DNA from: Collinsella aerofaciens
GTDB taxonomy: Bacteria; Actinomycetota; Coriobacteriia; Coriobacteriales; Coriobacteriaceae
NCBI RefSeq assembly: GCF_015553355.1
Contig: NZ_JADNGN010000012.1
Location: 1-56,768, forward strand
Direction: 5' to 3'
DNA length: 56,768 nucleotides
The position numbers were made by a program, and so were the translations under genes. This document shows positions 41,486-50,912 of the stretch, one piece after another (the first letter of the stretch is position 1; every line of letters begins with the position of its first letter). Below the pieces are notes generated by a model. The model was not told the origin of the DNA. It was given only the letters and a program-made list of their open reading frames with translations, and made no database searches.

Positions 41486-43246
41486 GTGGCCGACCAGGAC
41501 ATCAAGATGCTCATCGAGCGCATTATGGCCGAGGCCCGGACCCATCAGTCTGCCCGCTTCTCACATGAAGTCTACGCAGACGAGCCGATTCTCAAAACCG
41601 GCCGACAGATGCAGAATTTCCTCCCCGACCAGTACCGTAAAATGCGCGAGATATCGCGCTGGCAGGATGACCCCAAGGGCGGTGCGGGCCGCTGGCTTTC
41701 GGAAGCCGAGCTTTTTTACCGCCAGGGCCTGCTGATGGCCGACTTTGAGGACGACTGTCCCTACAACGGCACCTTTAAGTCGTACTTTCCCACCTACAAC
41801 GCCATGAGCGACCGGCAGCTGCGCGGCTACTTTACCTGGCGTGCCCAAGTGCGCCGCGGAACCGTCGAGGAAACGTCTACGTCCTTTGCCTTTCTGTATC
41901 TCTATGAGCTGATTTGCGGCATTGGCGTAGATGACCCGTTCGACGGTTATAACAAGATCAAGGCCTTTTGGGATGTCTATCGCGCCTTCGAGCCCGGCAT
42001 TGATCGGTTTGCACGCGTGTGGTTGCAGGATTACGCCGTATTCCATGGGCTCGACCCCAAGCTGCTCCGCGACTCTAAAACCGTCATGTTCGATAACGCC
42101 CTTATCGAGCTGCGGCGCGCTGCTCGAGACCTTGCGCCCGCACCGGCGACGTCCGGCCAGACCCCTAAGCGTCGCAAAACCTCCGAGCCCACGCTCCCCC
42201 TTCCGCCCGATGAGGTGCGCGAGGAGCGACTCATGGCCGCCATCAACGCCCTCTCCACGTACAACCTAAGTAACTCGCGGCTCGACCGCAGCCACCACCG
42301 CGATCTGCGCCACGTGGCGTGCGCCGTGTATGTCCGTATGGCGCGCTACTATGACACGCACCGAAAGACCGGCATCGTGGCGAGCTTATTTGGGGAGGAG
42401 ACGGCCATGCCCTACACCATGTTTGCCTCGGCCGTATTCTTTGCGCCCGAGCGCCACGAGGACTGCGAATACCGCTTGAATCCCATCCATATCTACCGTT
42501 GCCAAAACGGCTTTTGGGAATGCATGCGTATCCACGGTAGTAGGCAAAAGAGCAGCAAGCTCGGTGAAATGATGCGCGCCTGCGACCAACGCCTGCGCCT
42601 GGCGCTGGACCCCGCCCATCCCCTTAAGGAAGAAAAGGTCCCCAAATATCTGGCCAAGATTATCGATGACGAGATTGTGGCATGGCTTTCGTGGGACGCC
42701 GCACACCAGCCCGTCAAGATCGATATCGATCTGAGTCAGCTGGGGCACATTCGGAGCGCCGCTGCGCAAACGCGCGAAGCGCTTTTGATCGACGAGGAAC
42801 GCGAGGACGGCGCGTCCGCAGAAGCCGAGGCAGCGGACTCAGGGCAACCGGAAGCCGAGCCCGTAACCGACGCGATTGTCGAACCGGTCGTGACACCCAT
42901 TCGGCAGGACTTGACCGACGAGCCGACCATATCCACCGAACAGTTTGGTGTCGTGGCACCGCTTCTCGCGCCGACGCCCGCGTTCGCAGCTGCTGCGCCC
43001 GCTGACGCCACAAACGAACTCGCGCCCGCCGCAGATGCCTTCCTTCGCGCACTGCTCGAGCAAAACGCAGCGCAAGCGACATCGGCAGTGGCGCACTCGG
43101 GACAGAGCGAGGACATGCTCGTCGATACCATCAACGAGGCGCTCTTTGACCTGGTGGGCGACACCGTAATTGAATTTAGCGCGGCAGGGCCGCAGATTAT
43201 TGAGGACTACGAAGCAGACGTGAGAGGATACCTAGACCATGAGTGA
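41486..43246 (+). CDS. TerB-N / TerB-C domain protein
   Basis: 586 residues. The segment from about 45 to 180 matches the TerB-N pattern (GRWLSEAELFYRQG, then MSDRQLRGYFTWRAQVRRGTVEET and FAFLYLYELICGIGVDDPFDGYNKI). The middle is helical and basic. An acidic Ala/Pro/Glu-rich linker (~440-525) leads to a C-terminal helical TerB-C-like part. TerB-N/C proteins have been linked by comparative genomics to DNA-processing operons with ATPases and SF2 helicases (Anantharaman and co-workers, from memory), exactly as here. The start is GTG with GAGGAGGAG upstream. It overlaps the next gene by 8 bases and lies behind a LexA box. Confidence 0.85.
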   Translation: MADQDIKMLIERIMAEARTHQSARFSHEVYADEPILKTGRQMQNFLPDQYRKMREISRWQDDPKGGAGRWLSEAELFYRQGLLMADFEDDCPYNGTFKSYFPTYNAMSDRQLRGYFTWRAQVRRGTVEETSTSFAFLYLYELICGIGVDDPFDGYNKIKAFWDVYRAFEPGIDRFARVWLQDYAVFHGLDPKLLRDSKTVMFDNALIELRRAARDLAPAPATSGQTPKRRKTSEPTLPLPPDEVREERLMAAINALSTYNLSNSRLDRSHHRDLRHVACAVYVRMARYYDTHRKTGIVASLFGEETAMPYTMFASAVFFAPERHEDCEYRLNPIHIYRCQNGFWECMRIHGSRQKSSKLGEMMRACDQRLRLALDPAHPLKEEKVPKYLAKIIDDEIVAWLSWDAAHQPVKIDIDLSQLGHIRSAAAQTREALLIDEEREDGASAEAEAADSGQPEAEPVTDAIVEPVVTPIRQDLTDEPTISTEQFGVVAPLLAPTPAFAAAAPADATNELAPAADAFLRALLEQNAAQATSAVAHSGQSEDMLVDTINEALFDLVGDTVIEFSAAGPQIIEDYEADVRGYLDHE

Positions 43247-44543
43247 TACCGCATCCGCAGCACCCCGCGTGCCCAAGCGCGTCGCTGCCGTCATTCTCAA
43301 CTCGCTCAAGGGCGGCGTGGTCCCGCGCATCGGCCTTCCTTACATCACCGTAGGGCGCGAGGTCGAGATTCGCGCCCTGCTCACCGATTTGAGTCTCATC
43401 GCCGACGGCGGCGCAAGCTTCCGCTTTCTGGTCGGTCGCTACGGCGCCGGCAAGAGCTTTTTGCTCCAAACCATCCGAACGCATGCCATGGGCGAGGGAT
43501 TCGTCGTCGCCGATGCAGACTTATCCCCCGAGCGCCGTCTGCAGGGCGGGCAGGGGCAGGGCCTTGCCACCTACCGCGAGCTCATACGCAATATATCGAC
43601 CAAGACGCGCCCCGAGGGCGGTGCGCTCAACCTAATTCTGGATCGCTGGGTTGCCTCGTGTGCCGACGTCGACGAGTCGGTCGTCAATGCCCAACTGGCC
43701 CCGCTCGAGGAGATGGTCCACGGCTTCGACTTCACCCGCATGCTTCGCCGCTATCGCACGGCCGTATCCGAGGGCGACGAGGAAGCCGTGAGCCGCGTGA
43801 CCAAATGGATCCGCGGCGAATACCGTACCAAGAGCGAGGCTCGCGCCGAGCTGGGCTCCTCGACCATCATCAGCGATGACGACTGGTACGACTACGTTAA
43901 GCTCATTGCACGCTTTTTGGTCTGCAGCGGATACAAGGGCATGCTGGTGCTCATCGACGAACTCGTGAATCTGTACAAGATTCCCAACGCGATCACGCGC
44001 CAATACAACTACGAGAAGATCCTGACTATGTACAACGACACGCTCCAGGGCAAGGCGCAGTACCTGGGCATGATCATGGGCGGCACTCCAACCTCTATCG
44101 AAGACCGCCGCCGAGGCGTGTTCTCCTACGAGGCCCTGCGCAGCCGACTCGCTCAGGGCCGCTTTGCGCGCGAGGACCTTAAGGACATGCTCGCGCCCAT
44201 CATCCGCCTGCAGCCACTCACCTATGAGGAGTTGCTGGTGCTGATCGAAAAACTCATGCAAATTCACGCCGGCTACTTTGGCTGGACGCCCACGCTTACC
44301 GAGAACGACTTGGTGGACTTCCTCAAGATCGAGTTCGGTCGTGTGGGAGCCGACACGCATCTGACGCCGCGTGAAGTCATTCGTGACTTTATCGAACTGC
44401 TCGATATCCTGTGTCAGAACCCCGATGCAAATGTGGCGGAGCTGCTGCAAAGCGTTGGTGGCGACGCGCTGGTGCCGGCAGCCGCAACAGGCGACACCGG
44501 CACCGCAGACGGCGACCGTAACTTCGCCGAATTCACCATCTAG
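43239..44543 (+). CDS. BrxD-like (DUF2791) P-loop ATPase
   Basis: 434 residues. Walker A is GRYGAGKS at 66-73. A Walker B-like MLVLIDELVNLY lies near 236-247, and a sensor-like MGGTPTS follows. The pattern matches the BREX ATP-binding protein BrxD, an AAA+/ORC-like ATPase. Here it stands without the BREX core genes (no PglX methylase, PglZ or BrxC), so it belongs to a smaller module with TerB-N and the helicase. The start overlaps the end of the TerB gene. Probably acts as an ATP-driven loader or regulator of the helicase on DNA (inference). Confidence 0.85.
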   Translation: MSDTASAAPRVPKRVAAVILNSLKGGVVPRIGLPYITVGREVEIRALLTDLSLIADGGASFRFLVGRYGAGKSFLLQTIRTHAMGEGFVVADADLSPERRLQGGQGQGLATYRELIRNISTKTRPEGGALNLILDRWVASCADVDESVVNAQLAPLEEMVHGFDFTRMLRRYRTAVSEGDEEAVSRVTKWIRGEYRTKSEARAELGSSTIISDDDWYDYVKLIARFLVCSGYKGMLVLIDELVNLYKIPNAITRQYNYEKILTMYNDTLQGKAQYLGMIMGGTPTSIEDRRRGVFSYEALRSRLAQGRFAREDLKDMLAPIIRLQPLTYEELLVLIEKLMQIHAGYFGWTPTLTENDLVDFLKIEFGRVGADTHLTPREVIRDFIELLDILCQNPDANVAELLQSVGGDALVPAAATGDTGTADGDRNFAEFTI

Positions 44544-44576
44544 CCTGCCAAAAAGGGACAGGTTTATTTTGGTAGG
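44544..44576. repeat. Small palindrome between ATPase and helicase genes
   Basis: CCTGCCAAAA (44544-44553) pairs with TTTTGGTAGG (44567-44576) around a GGGAC-containing loop, starting right after the ATPase stop. The T-run on the right could let it act as a partial terminator inside the operon. The 116-base gap here contrasts with the overlap of the first two genes and holds no other gene. Confidence 0.55.
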
Positions 44577-44659
44577 TTCTATCTGGGCAAACGTTGAGGC
44601 AGTAATGCAGCAAGCCGTTGCCAGCCGCGTTGAGAGATTCGTTTTTGAGAGGAGGCCCC

Positions 44660-47104
44660 GTGAACGCCTTTGACCGCTACGCCCCGTTTATCCAAGACTT
44701 CATCTACTCCCACGATTGGGAGAGCTTGCGCTCTATCCAGGTTGCGGCGGCAGATGCCATCTTTAACACGCAGGACAATGTGCTCCTGACGGCATCCACG
44801 GCTTCCGGCAAAACCGAGGCAGCCTTTTTTCCCATCCTGACCGAGTTTTGGGAGAACCCGCCCGCAAGCGTGGGCGCCCTCTACATTGGCCCCCTCAAGG
44901 CGCTCATCAATGACCAATTCGTCCGCCTCAACGACCTGTGCGAAGAAGCCAATATCCCTGTCTGGCACTGGCATGGCGATGTCTCGCAGTCGCACAAGGC
45001 TAAGCTCATCAAAAAACCGAGCGGCATCTTGCAGATTACGCCCGAGTCACTCGAAGCGCTCTTAATCCATAAGCACATGGCGATCCCGCGCATGTTTTGC
45101 GACCTGCGCTATGTGGTCATCGACGAGGTCCATTCGCTCATGCGCGGCGACCGTGGCGGGCAGACGCTCTGCCTTATCGAGCGACTCTCGCGCATGGCAG
45201 GCGTGCAGCCCCGCCGCATTGGCCTTTCGGCCACCATCGGCGACCCCGAGCGCACGGGTGCCTTTCTCTCACAGGGAACGGGACGCGACTGCGTTATCCC
45301 CCGTTTTGAGGAACCGCGTCGCGTGTGGCGTATCTCCATGGAGCACTTCTACAACTCGGGTCCCCAGGCACAGCAGCGAGGATTCGAGAACATGGGTCCT
45401 CAAGAGGCCGAAGTGCTTGCATGCGAGCGCATTGAGGCAGCGGCACCCGCGGCACTGTCCGCCGGCGCCCAAGACATGCGTCACAGCGGACAGCTCACAC
45501 AAGAGGAGCGCCGTCAACGTCGTGAACGGGCACGGGGCAAGGCCGCTCCCAAAGACCGTCGCACTTCCTCGGCCCCCGAGGGCGAAGTCGACATCCCCCG
45601 GGCCACCGAGCAGACGCTCCTCAACCCCACCGACACGGCGCCCGACAACGCCGACCCTGGCATGGGGTATATCTTTGAGCATACGCGCGGCCGCAAGTGC
45701 CTGGTCTTTGCCAACTCGCGCGAGGAGGCAGAGGCCGTGTGCTCCATGCTGCGCAGCTACTGCGAAAGTCGACACGAGCCCGACCGCTTTCTGATCCATC
45801 ACGGCAACCTTTCGGCATCGCTGCGCGAGACGGCCGAGGAGCTCATGCGCGACGAGGAGCAGGCGCAGACAACCGTCACCACCTCTACGCTGGAACTCGG
45901 TATCGATATCGGCCGTCTGGAGCGCGCCTTCCAGATCGACGCGCCGTTTACCGTCAGCTCCTTTTTGCAGCGAATGGGTCGCACAGGACGCCGCGACCTT
46001 CCGCCCGAGATGTGGTTTGTCATGCGCGAGGAAGAGCCCGAGCCGCGCACGATGATGCCCGAGACGATTCCCTGGAAACTCCTGCAGGGCATCGCGCTCG
46101 TACAACTTTATCGCGAGGAAAAGTGGGTCGAGCCGCCCGAGCTCGATCGACTCCCCTACAGCCTGCTCTACCACCAGACCATGTCGACGCTCGCCAGCAC
46201 CGGCGAGCTCACGCCGGCCGAGCTTGCTCAGCGTGTACTCACGCTCAGCTATTTCCACCGCGTCTCGGCCGATGACTATCGCGTACTGCTGCGCCACCTC
46301 ATCAAGATCGACCACATCCAGGTCACCGAGGGCGGTGGGCTCATCGTGGGTCTCGCGGGAGAGCGCATCATCAACAACTTTAAGTTCTACGCCGTGTTCC
46401 AGGAAAACGAGGAGTTTACCGTTCGCAGCGAATCGGCCGAGCTGGGCACGATTGTCAACCCGCCACCACCTGGCGAGCGCATCGCCATCGCGGGCCATTG
46501 CTGGATTGTCGAGGAAGTGGACTGGAAGCGCCACACCGTCTTTGCCACGCAGGTCAAGGGCCGGGTGCCGGCCTACTTTGGCGACTGCCCCGGTGATATC
46601 AATACACACGTACTCGAGCGCATGCGCAAGGCGCTCAACGAGCACGCAGCATATCCGTACCTTATGGGTAACGCACGGGCCCGCCTTGCGCAGGCTCGTC
46701 ATACCGCCGAGATTTCGGGCGCGGGAACTAAGCCGCTCATCAACCTGGGTGGCGACACCTGGGTGCTCTTCCCCTGGTTGGGCAGCTACGCCTTCCTAGC
46801 ACTCGAGCGCATGCTTAAAATCAAATGTGCCGCTGAGTTGGGCCTTCGCGGACTCGACCCGTCACGCCCGTACTTTATGCAGTTTAAGATGAAGGCCGAC
46901 GAGGAGATGTTCTTTGAGGTTCTCGCCGCCGAGGCCGAGAAGGACTTCGACCCCATCGAGCTCGTCTATCCCGGCGAGGTGCCTTACTTTGACCGCTACG
47001 ACGAATTCGTTCCAGAAGAGCTCGTGCGCAAGGGCTTTGCAGAAGGCGTGCTCGACATCGAAGGCATGAAGCAGCGCGTTCTCGGCTGGCGCGACCACAC
47101 ATAA
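44660..47104 (+). CDS. Lhr/YprA-like SF2 DEAD/DEAH helicase (BrxHII-like)
   Basis: 814 residues with full SF2 motifs: I TASTASGKT (45-52), Ia GPLKALIND, II IDEVH (154-158), III LSATIGDPE (~189), and VI QRMGRTGRRD (~437). An accessory C-terminal region of about 350 residues follows, as in Lhr-type and BREX-associated helicases. The start is GTG 44660 with GAGAGGAGG upstream; the frame to 44618 is not supported. Third gene of the LexA-box operon, with the BrxD-like ATPase and TerB-N protein. Likely role: ATP-driven DNA translocation in repair, restriction or anti-phage defence. Confidence 0.88.
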   Translation: MNAFDRYAPFIQDFIYSHDWESLRSIQVAAADAIFNTQDNVLLTASTASGKTEAAFFPILTEFWENPPASVGALYIGPLKALINDQFVRLNDLCEEANIPVWHWHGDVSQSHKAKLIKKPSGILQITPESLEALLIHKHMAIPRMFCDLRYVVIDEVHSLMRGDRGGQTLCLIERLSRMAGVQPRRIGLSATIGDPERTGAFLSQGTGRDCVIPRFEEPRRVWRISMEHFYNSGPQAQQRGFENMGPQEAEVLACERIEAAAPAALSAGAQDMRHSGQLTQEERRQRRERARGKAAPKDRRTSSAPEGEVDIPRATEQTLLNPTDTAPDNADPGMGYIFEHTRGRKCLVFANSREEAEAVCSMLRSYCESRHEPDRFLIHHGNLSASLRETAEELMRDEEQAQTTVTTSTLELGIDIGRLERAFQIDAPFTVSSFLQRMGRTGRRDLPPEMWFVMREEEPEPRTMMPETIPWKLLQGIALVQLYREEKWVEPPELDRLPYSLLYHQTMSTLASTGELTPAELAQRVLTLSYFHRVSADDYRVLLRHLIKIDHIQVTEGGGLIVGLAGERIINNFKFYAVFQENEEFTVRSESAELGTIVNPPPPGERIAIAGHCWIVEEVDWKRHTVFATQVKGRVPAYFGDCPGDINTHVLERMRKALNEHAAYPYLMGNARARLAQARHTAEISGAGTKPLINLGGDTWVLFPWLGSYAFLALERMLKIKCAAELGLRGLDPSRPYFMQFKMKADEEMFFEVLAAEAEKDFDPIELVYPGEVPYFDRYDEFVPEELVRKGFAEGVLDIEGMKQRVLGWRDHT

Positions 47105-47131
47105 AACCAGTCTTTTTTGGGACGGGGAGAC

Positions 47132-48010
47132 TTACTTGTCGTGAAGGACAGTGCCGAGGAAGTCGGTGTCGAAGGGCACAGCTTCGGCAAAGGCGTAGTC
47201 GCCGTCGCTGGCGATGAGCAGATAATTCTCCTCGCCGCCGAACTCTGCATCGCCACATGGGACCACCCAAGCATGGTCGAACACCTCAAGCGCCGTGGCG
47301 GCACAGTCGCGCAGGAACGTCACATCGCTCCCCTCGTTTGCGCTCACGATATTGGCCACGTAGATACCCCCGGGGTTCAGGCTGCCCCGCACCAGGCGCA
47401 ACGCTTCAACCGTCGCCAGCTCGCGTACGGGCTCGGCACCGCCAAAGCAATCGCTCACGACCACGTCGTAGCGACGATGGCCCACGCTCGTCACGCCCAG
47501 ATACGAGCGAGCCTCAGCGGTAATCACCCGCAGGCGGTCGCCCGCCGCGCGCTCCAGCTCGTCTAGGTAGAACCAGCGGCGCGCCAGGCGCGTAATCTCT
47601 CCGTCATACTCGATGACGTCCATGCGCAAACCCTCGTGCGACATCAGAGCGAACTTAGGATAGGCAAACCCGCCGCCGCCCAGCACAAGCATGCGGTCGA
47701 TACCGTGACCATAAGCGTCATGCATTGCGTCCTCGGCCTCAAACACATCGTCGAACGCGTAATAGTACGCAAAGACCGGCTCGGCCCAACGCTCACCGAC
47801 ATAGCTTGCGCTTTGGTAGACGCCGCCCTGCACGAGCACGCGGACCTCGTCACCGCTCTCGTCGTGCACACGCTTCACACGCGCTAGGCCGTTGCGGGTA
47901 CGCGCGACCTGCAAACAGGCAGCACGAACAGCGACGGCGGCCGCACCTAGCGCCGCGGCTCCCAGGGCAACGCCGGCAACGACGCCGGCAGAAACACTCG
48001 GCTTGTTCAT
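47132..48010 (-). CDS. Spermidine-synthase-like methyltransferase-fold protein with N-terminal anchor
   Basis: 292 residues. An Ala/Gly/Val-rich hydrophobic N-terminus (~8-31) likely anchors it in the membrane. The rest is a SpeE-like Rossmann domain: MLVLGGGGFAYPKF, the acidic DVIEYDGEITRLA, and DVVVSDCFGG where spermidine synthases have DxxxD. The missing full active-site pattern suggests a relative rather than a true spermidine synthase. It starts directly at the elp3 stop, so the two share a transcript, and it converges with the helicase gene. Confidence 0.78.
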   Translation of the reverse strand: MNKPSVSAGVVAGVALGAAALGAAAVAVRAACLQVARTRNGLARVKRVHDESGDEVRVLVQGGVYQSASYVGERWAEPVFAYYYAFDDVFEAEDAMHDAYGHGIDRMLVLGGGGFAYPKFALMSHEGLRMDVIEYDGEITRLARRWFYLDELERAAGDRLRVITAEARSYLGVTSVGHRRYDVVVSDCFGGAEPVRELATVEALRLVRGSLNPGGIYVANIVSANEGSDVTFLRDCAATALEVFDHAWVVPCGDAEFGGEENYLLIASDGDYAFAEAVPFDTDFLGTVLHDK

Positions 48011-49915
48011 CTAGAGCTCCTTTTGCAGATAGAGTCCGTGGTCGTAGAAACCCAAATGGCGATAGTACTCGCGCGTACCGATCGCGCTAATCACGTTGAT
48101 ACGCGCATAACCCGCATCCCGGGCAATATGGCACGCACGCTCCACGAGCAAACGCCCCAACCCGTGATGCTGCGCCGCCTGGCCCTGATCGCCCACGCGT
48201 GCCGCCATGCCATACACGTGTACCTCGCGAATCATCGCCTCGTCCGGCGTCGTCGGCAACTCGTCCGCATGCGCGGCAACAAACGAATGGTCGGGCAGCG
48301 ACAACCGCAAAAAGCCCGAGATCTTGCCCTGCGGCGTCACCCACTGCAAAAAGCGCTCGTGCGTCACCGGCGTCTCGTAAGCGACCTCATCAAGGGTCAG
48401 CTCATGCAAGTCGGCACCCGCCGTGCTGATTTCGCGATAGCGAATCTCGCGTACCGTCGCACCGTCACCCCGAGCAACCAGGCGGTTCTCAACGAGCTGA
48501 CGCAGGTTGGGCTTCTTGTTGCCCACCATAATGTCATCGGAACTAAAGTCGCGGATCATGCGACTGATACGGCAGAACGCCGGCGTCACCACGATGTCGT
48601 CGGCCAGCACATCGAGCAGCTCTTCCTCGGTATAGGGACGCCACTCGCCGCGCTCATAGCAGCCCACCAGACGCGAGCCCTCGATGAGCGCACACGGGTA
48701 GACCTTGACCTCGTCGGGCATAAAGGCCCCTTCGGTCATAAAGCACTCGTAGTCGCGCTTGTCCCCCTCGGGCGTGGCGCCCAGCAAGTTAAGCATAAAA
48801 TGCGCGTGGATCTTAAAGCCAAACAGGCGCGCAAGCGAAAACGCCCGCTCGATCTGCGCCACCGAAATGCGACGCTCGTTGATATCGAGCAGGTGCTGGT
48901 CGAGACTCTGGATACCCATCTGAATCTTGGTGCAGCCCAGGCGGCGGATGAGCGTGAGGGCCTGCGGCGTTACGGCATCGGGGCGCGTCTCGATAACGAG
49001 CCCCACCACACGATGCTTCGCCGTCTCGTTGGTGCGCTGCTGGCACTCGAGCTCTTCCATCGTTGTCGTTTGCCACTCGGCAACCTCGCCCCACGGCGTA
49101 CCAGGGCCGTACAGACGACGCACCGCGCGGTTATAGCCGCCCACGGCAGCATCCACACGCCCCTGCTCGTCGGTAACACCGCTCGCAAGCTCGGCCTCGT
49201 CGGTCGCAATACCGACGGCCCGATAGCGTTCGCGACGCTCCGCCACCACCGGCGGCAGGGCATCGGCGGGAGCGTCATCGAGCAGGCGCCCTGCCTCGGC
49301 ACGGCTGATGCCCGGACGCGCCAACATGGGGTTGGCCGCCACGCCGGCCACGGCATCGTCATTGAGCGCGCGGAAGAGCTCCGACATAAACCACATCTGA
49401 TACCCTTGCGGATAGTCGCTCCAGGTACCGCCAAGCACAATGAGCTCGATCTTATCGGTCGCATGACCCATCTGCGAAAGCGCGGTCAAACGGGCGCTCA
49501 CCTGCAGATACGGGTCAAAGCAGTTTTGCTCTGCACGGGCACACGCCGGCTCGGCATGTAAATAGCTTTTGGGCATGCGCAGGTCGTTGGGGCAAAACAG
49601 GCAATCGCCCGAGCACGGCCACGGCTTGGTGATGACGGTAATGGTTGCCACGCCCGAAGCCGTGCGACGAGGCTTCATACGCAGCACCTGCAGCAGTTGA
49701 CGTTCCAGCTCGGCATCGACATTCCACCCAGCCCAACGAGCCGGCTCCTCACGTTTAACCCGCTGGTAGAACGGCAGCAGACGGCGCTTGGCCAAATCGC
49801 GTTTGTCGGCACCCTCACGGCGCGCCTCGGCATGTATCAGTTTGACGAGCGCTTTGTCATCCACGGTCTCGCCGCGACGCAGAGCCTCGAGTATGTTCAA
49901 GATAATCTGTTCCAT
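48011..49915 (-). CDS. elp3: Bacterial Elp3: radical SAM/acetyltransferase tRNA-modifying enzyme
   Basis: 634 residues. It has a radical-SAM domain with cluster motif CSGDCLFC (Cys101, 105, 108), the linked NDLRMPKSYL and FDPYLQVSARL, and TKIQMGIQSLD. The C-terminal GNAT acetyltransferase domain carries HHGLGRLLVERA as acetyl-CoA loop and ends GTREYYRHLGFYDHGLYLQKEL. Elp3 places carboxymethyl groups on wobble uridine 34 of tRNAs in eukaryotes and archaea; in bacteria it is patchy, with Dehalococcoides as the studied example. First gene of a pair with the spermidine-synthase-like protein. Confidence 0.92.
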   Translation of the reverse strand: MEQIILNILEALRRGETVDDKALVKLIHAEARREGADKRDLAKRRLLPFYQRVKREEPARWAGWNVDAELERQLLQVLRMKPRRTASGVATITVITKPWPCSGDCLFCPNDLRMPKSYLHAEPACARAEQNCFDPYLQVSARLTALSQMGHATDKIELIVLGGTWSDYPQGYQMWFMSELFRALNDDAVAGVAANPMLARPGISRAEAGRLLDDAPADALPPVVAERRERYRAVGIATDEAELASGVTDEQGRVDAAVGGYNRAVRRLYGPGTPWGEVAEWQTTTMEELECQQRTNETAKHRVVGLVIETRPDAVTPQALTLIRRLGCTKIQMGIQSLDQHLLDINERRISVAQIERAFSLARLFGFKIHAHFMLNLLGATPEGDKRDYECFMTEGAFMPDEVKVYPCALIEGSRLVGCYERGEWRPYTEEELLDVLADDIVVTPAFCRISRMIRDFSSDDIMVGNKKPNLRQLVENRLVARGDGATVREIRYREISTAGADLHELTLDEVAYETPVTHERFLQWVTPQGKISGFLRLSLPDHSFVAAHADELPTTPDEAMIREVHVYGMAARVGDQGQAAQHHGLGRLLVERACHIARDAGYARINVISAIGTREYYRHLGFYDHGLYLQKEL

Positions 49916-49935
49916 GCCCCCATTGTAAAGGCAAA

Positions 49936-49965
49936 GGCGCCGGAGCCGATCTCGGCTTCGGCGCC
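49936..49965 (-). terminator. Terminator after the DUF4097 gene
   Basis: A 14-bp nearly perfect stem, GGCGCCGAAGCCGA with TCGGCTCCGGCGCC, around 2 bases is followed on the minus strand by TTTGCCTTT. It separates the DUF4097 gene from elp3. Confidence 0.75.
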
Positions 49966-50012
49966 TCCATCAAAGAGCATGCCTATATGTACCGATCTCC
50001 GAAAACCGCATG

Positions 50013-50912
50013 TCACTCCGGATCAAACGACATGTCGCCCGAATCGACCTCAAAACGATACGTAGCAGACTTATCGCCGTTATCGAATTCAAGATTCAAA
50101 ATGGTCTCGCCGTCGTAGCCAAGCGGAAGGAAATCGCTCTCGAAGTCGCCGCTGCCCAAGGTGAGGCTCGCCTTAAAGCCCGTCGAGTTCGGAACCGTCA
50201 TCTCCACATCGCCCGAGCCCACACTCACGTCCATCGACTTCGCGGGGGCCTGGTAGAGCTCGAGCGTTACATCGCCCGACCCGACCTCAGCGCTGAGCGC
50301 ATCAGTCACGCTGCCCGTAAACTCTACATCTCCCGCACCCAGGAAAAGGTCGAAACCATCACAGGTGACACCGGCGATCTGCAGATCACCCGAGCCCACG
50401 TGTGCGTTGATCCCCTTCAGATGTTCGGCAACACGGCGTGGCAGCTCAACCGTAACCGAGCGGTCAATTGCCTTACCGTCATCACTTCCAAACTGGGAAA
50501 CCTTGAGCGTCGAGTCCTCGACGGATGCGATGTTCTGCGTCGCGGCCTTGGAGGCATCCATGCCCTTGGCAACGCGCCCCCGCTCGATAACGCGAGCCTT
50601 GTTGCCATCAACAACCTTGACGTCCACCGAAGCCGCATTGATATCGAAATCGAGGTAGCGGAACTCATCGGCATCAAAAGTCATGCTCGAAAGTTGCTGA
50701 GGCCGAGCGGAATAGCTGCCGTCGTCCAAGAGATCGTCATCGTCAAACATATCGTCAAAATCAGACAAATGGCCAGATAGAATACCGGTCGTACGCACCA
50801 TATCGGAATGAGCCAATAGCCGCGAAATGCCAAAAACAAGCCCGATGATGAGCACAAACGCTCCGATGCCAACGCCCAGACGCAGCTTGGATTCATGCGA
50901 AAGCTTCATCAT
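50013..50912 (-). CDS. Membrane-anchored DUF4097 beta-repeat protein
   Basis: 299 residues: one N-terminal membrane helix (~12-33), an acidic linker (DDMFDDDDLLDDG), then a beta-helix-like domain. The domain has repeating GSGD motifs (VGSGDLQIAG, VGSGDVTLEL, VGSGDVEMTV, LGSGDFESDF), the mark of DUF4097 proteins. It is presumably extracytoplasmic. The start overlaps the stop of the upstream XRE gene (ATGA), so the two work together, perhaps as an envelope sensor with its regulator. Confidence 0.83.
   Translation of the reverse strand: MMKLSHESKLRLGVGIGAFVLIIGLVFGISRLLAHSDMVRTTGILSGHLSDFDDMFDDDDLLDDGSYSARPQQLSSMTFDADEFRYLDFDINAASVDVKVVDGNKARVIERGRVAKGMDASKAATQNIASVEDSTLKVSQFGSDDGKAIDRSVTVELPRRVAEHLKGINAHVGSGDLQIAGVTCDGFDLFLGAGDVEFTGSVTDALSAEVGSGDVTLELYQAPAKSMDVSVGSGDVEMTVPNSTGFKASLTLGSGDFESDFLPLGYDGETILNLEFDNGDKSATYRFEVDSGDMSFDPE

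Noticed and set aside
41486-47104. Complete BREX system
   Set aside because: Only BrxD-like and helicase components are present; no methyltransferase PglX, phosphatase PglZ, BrxC or Lon-like gene flanks them.
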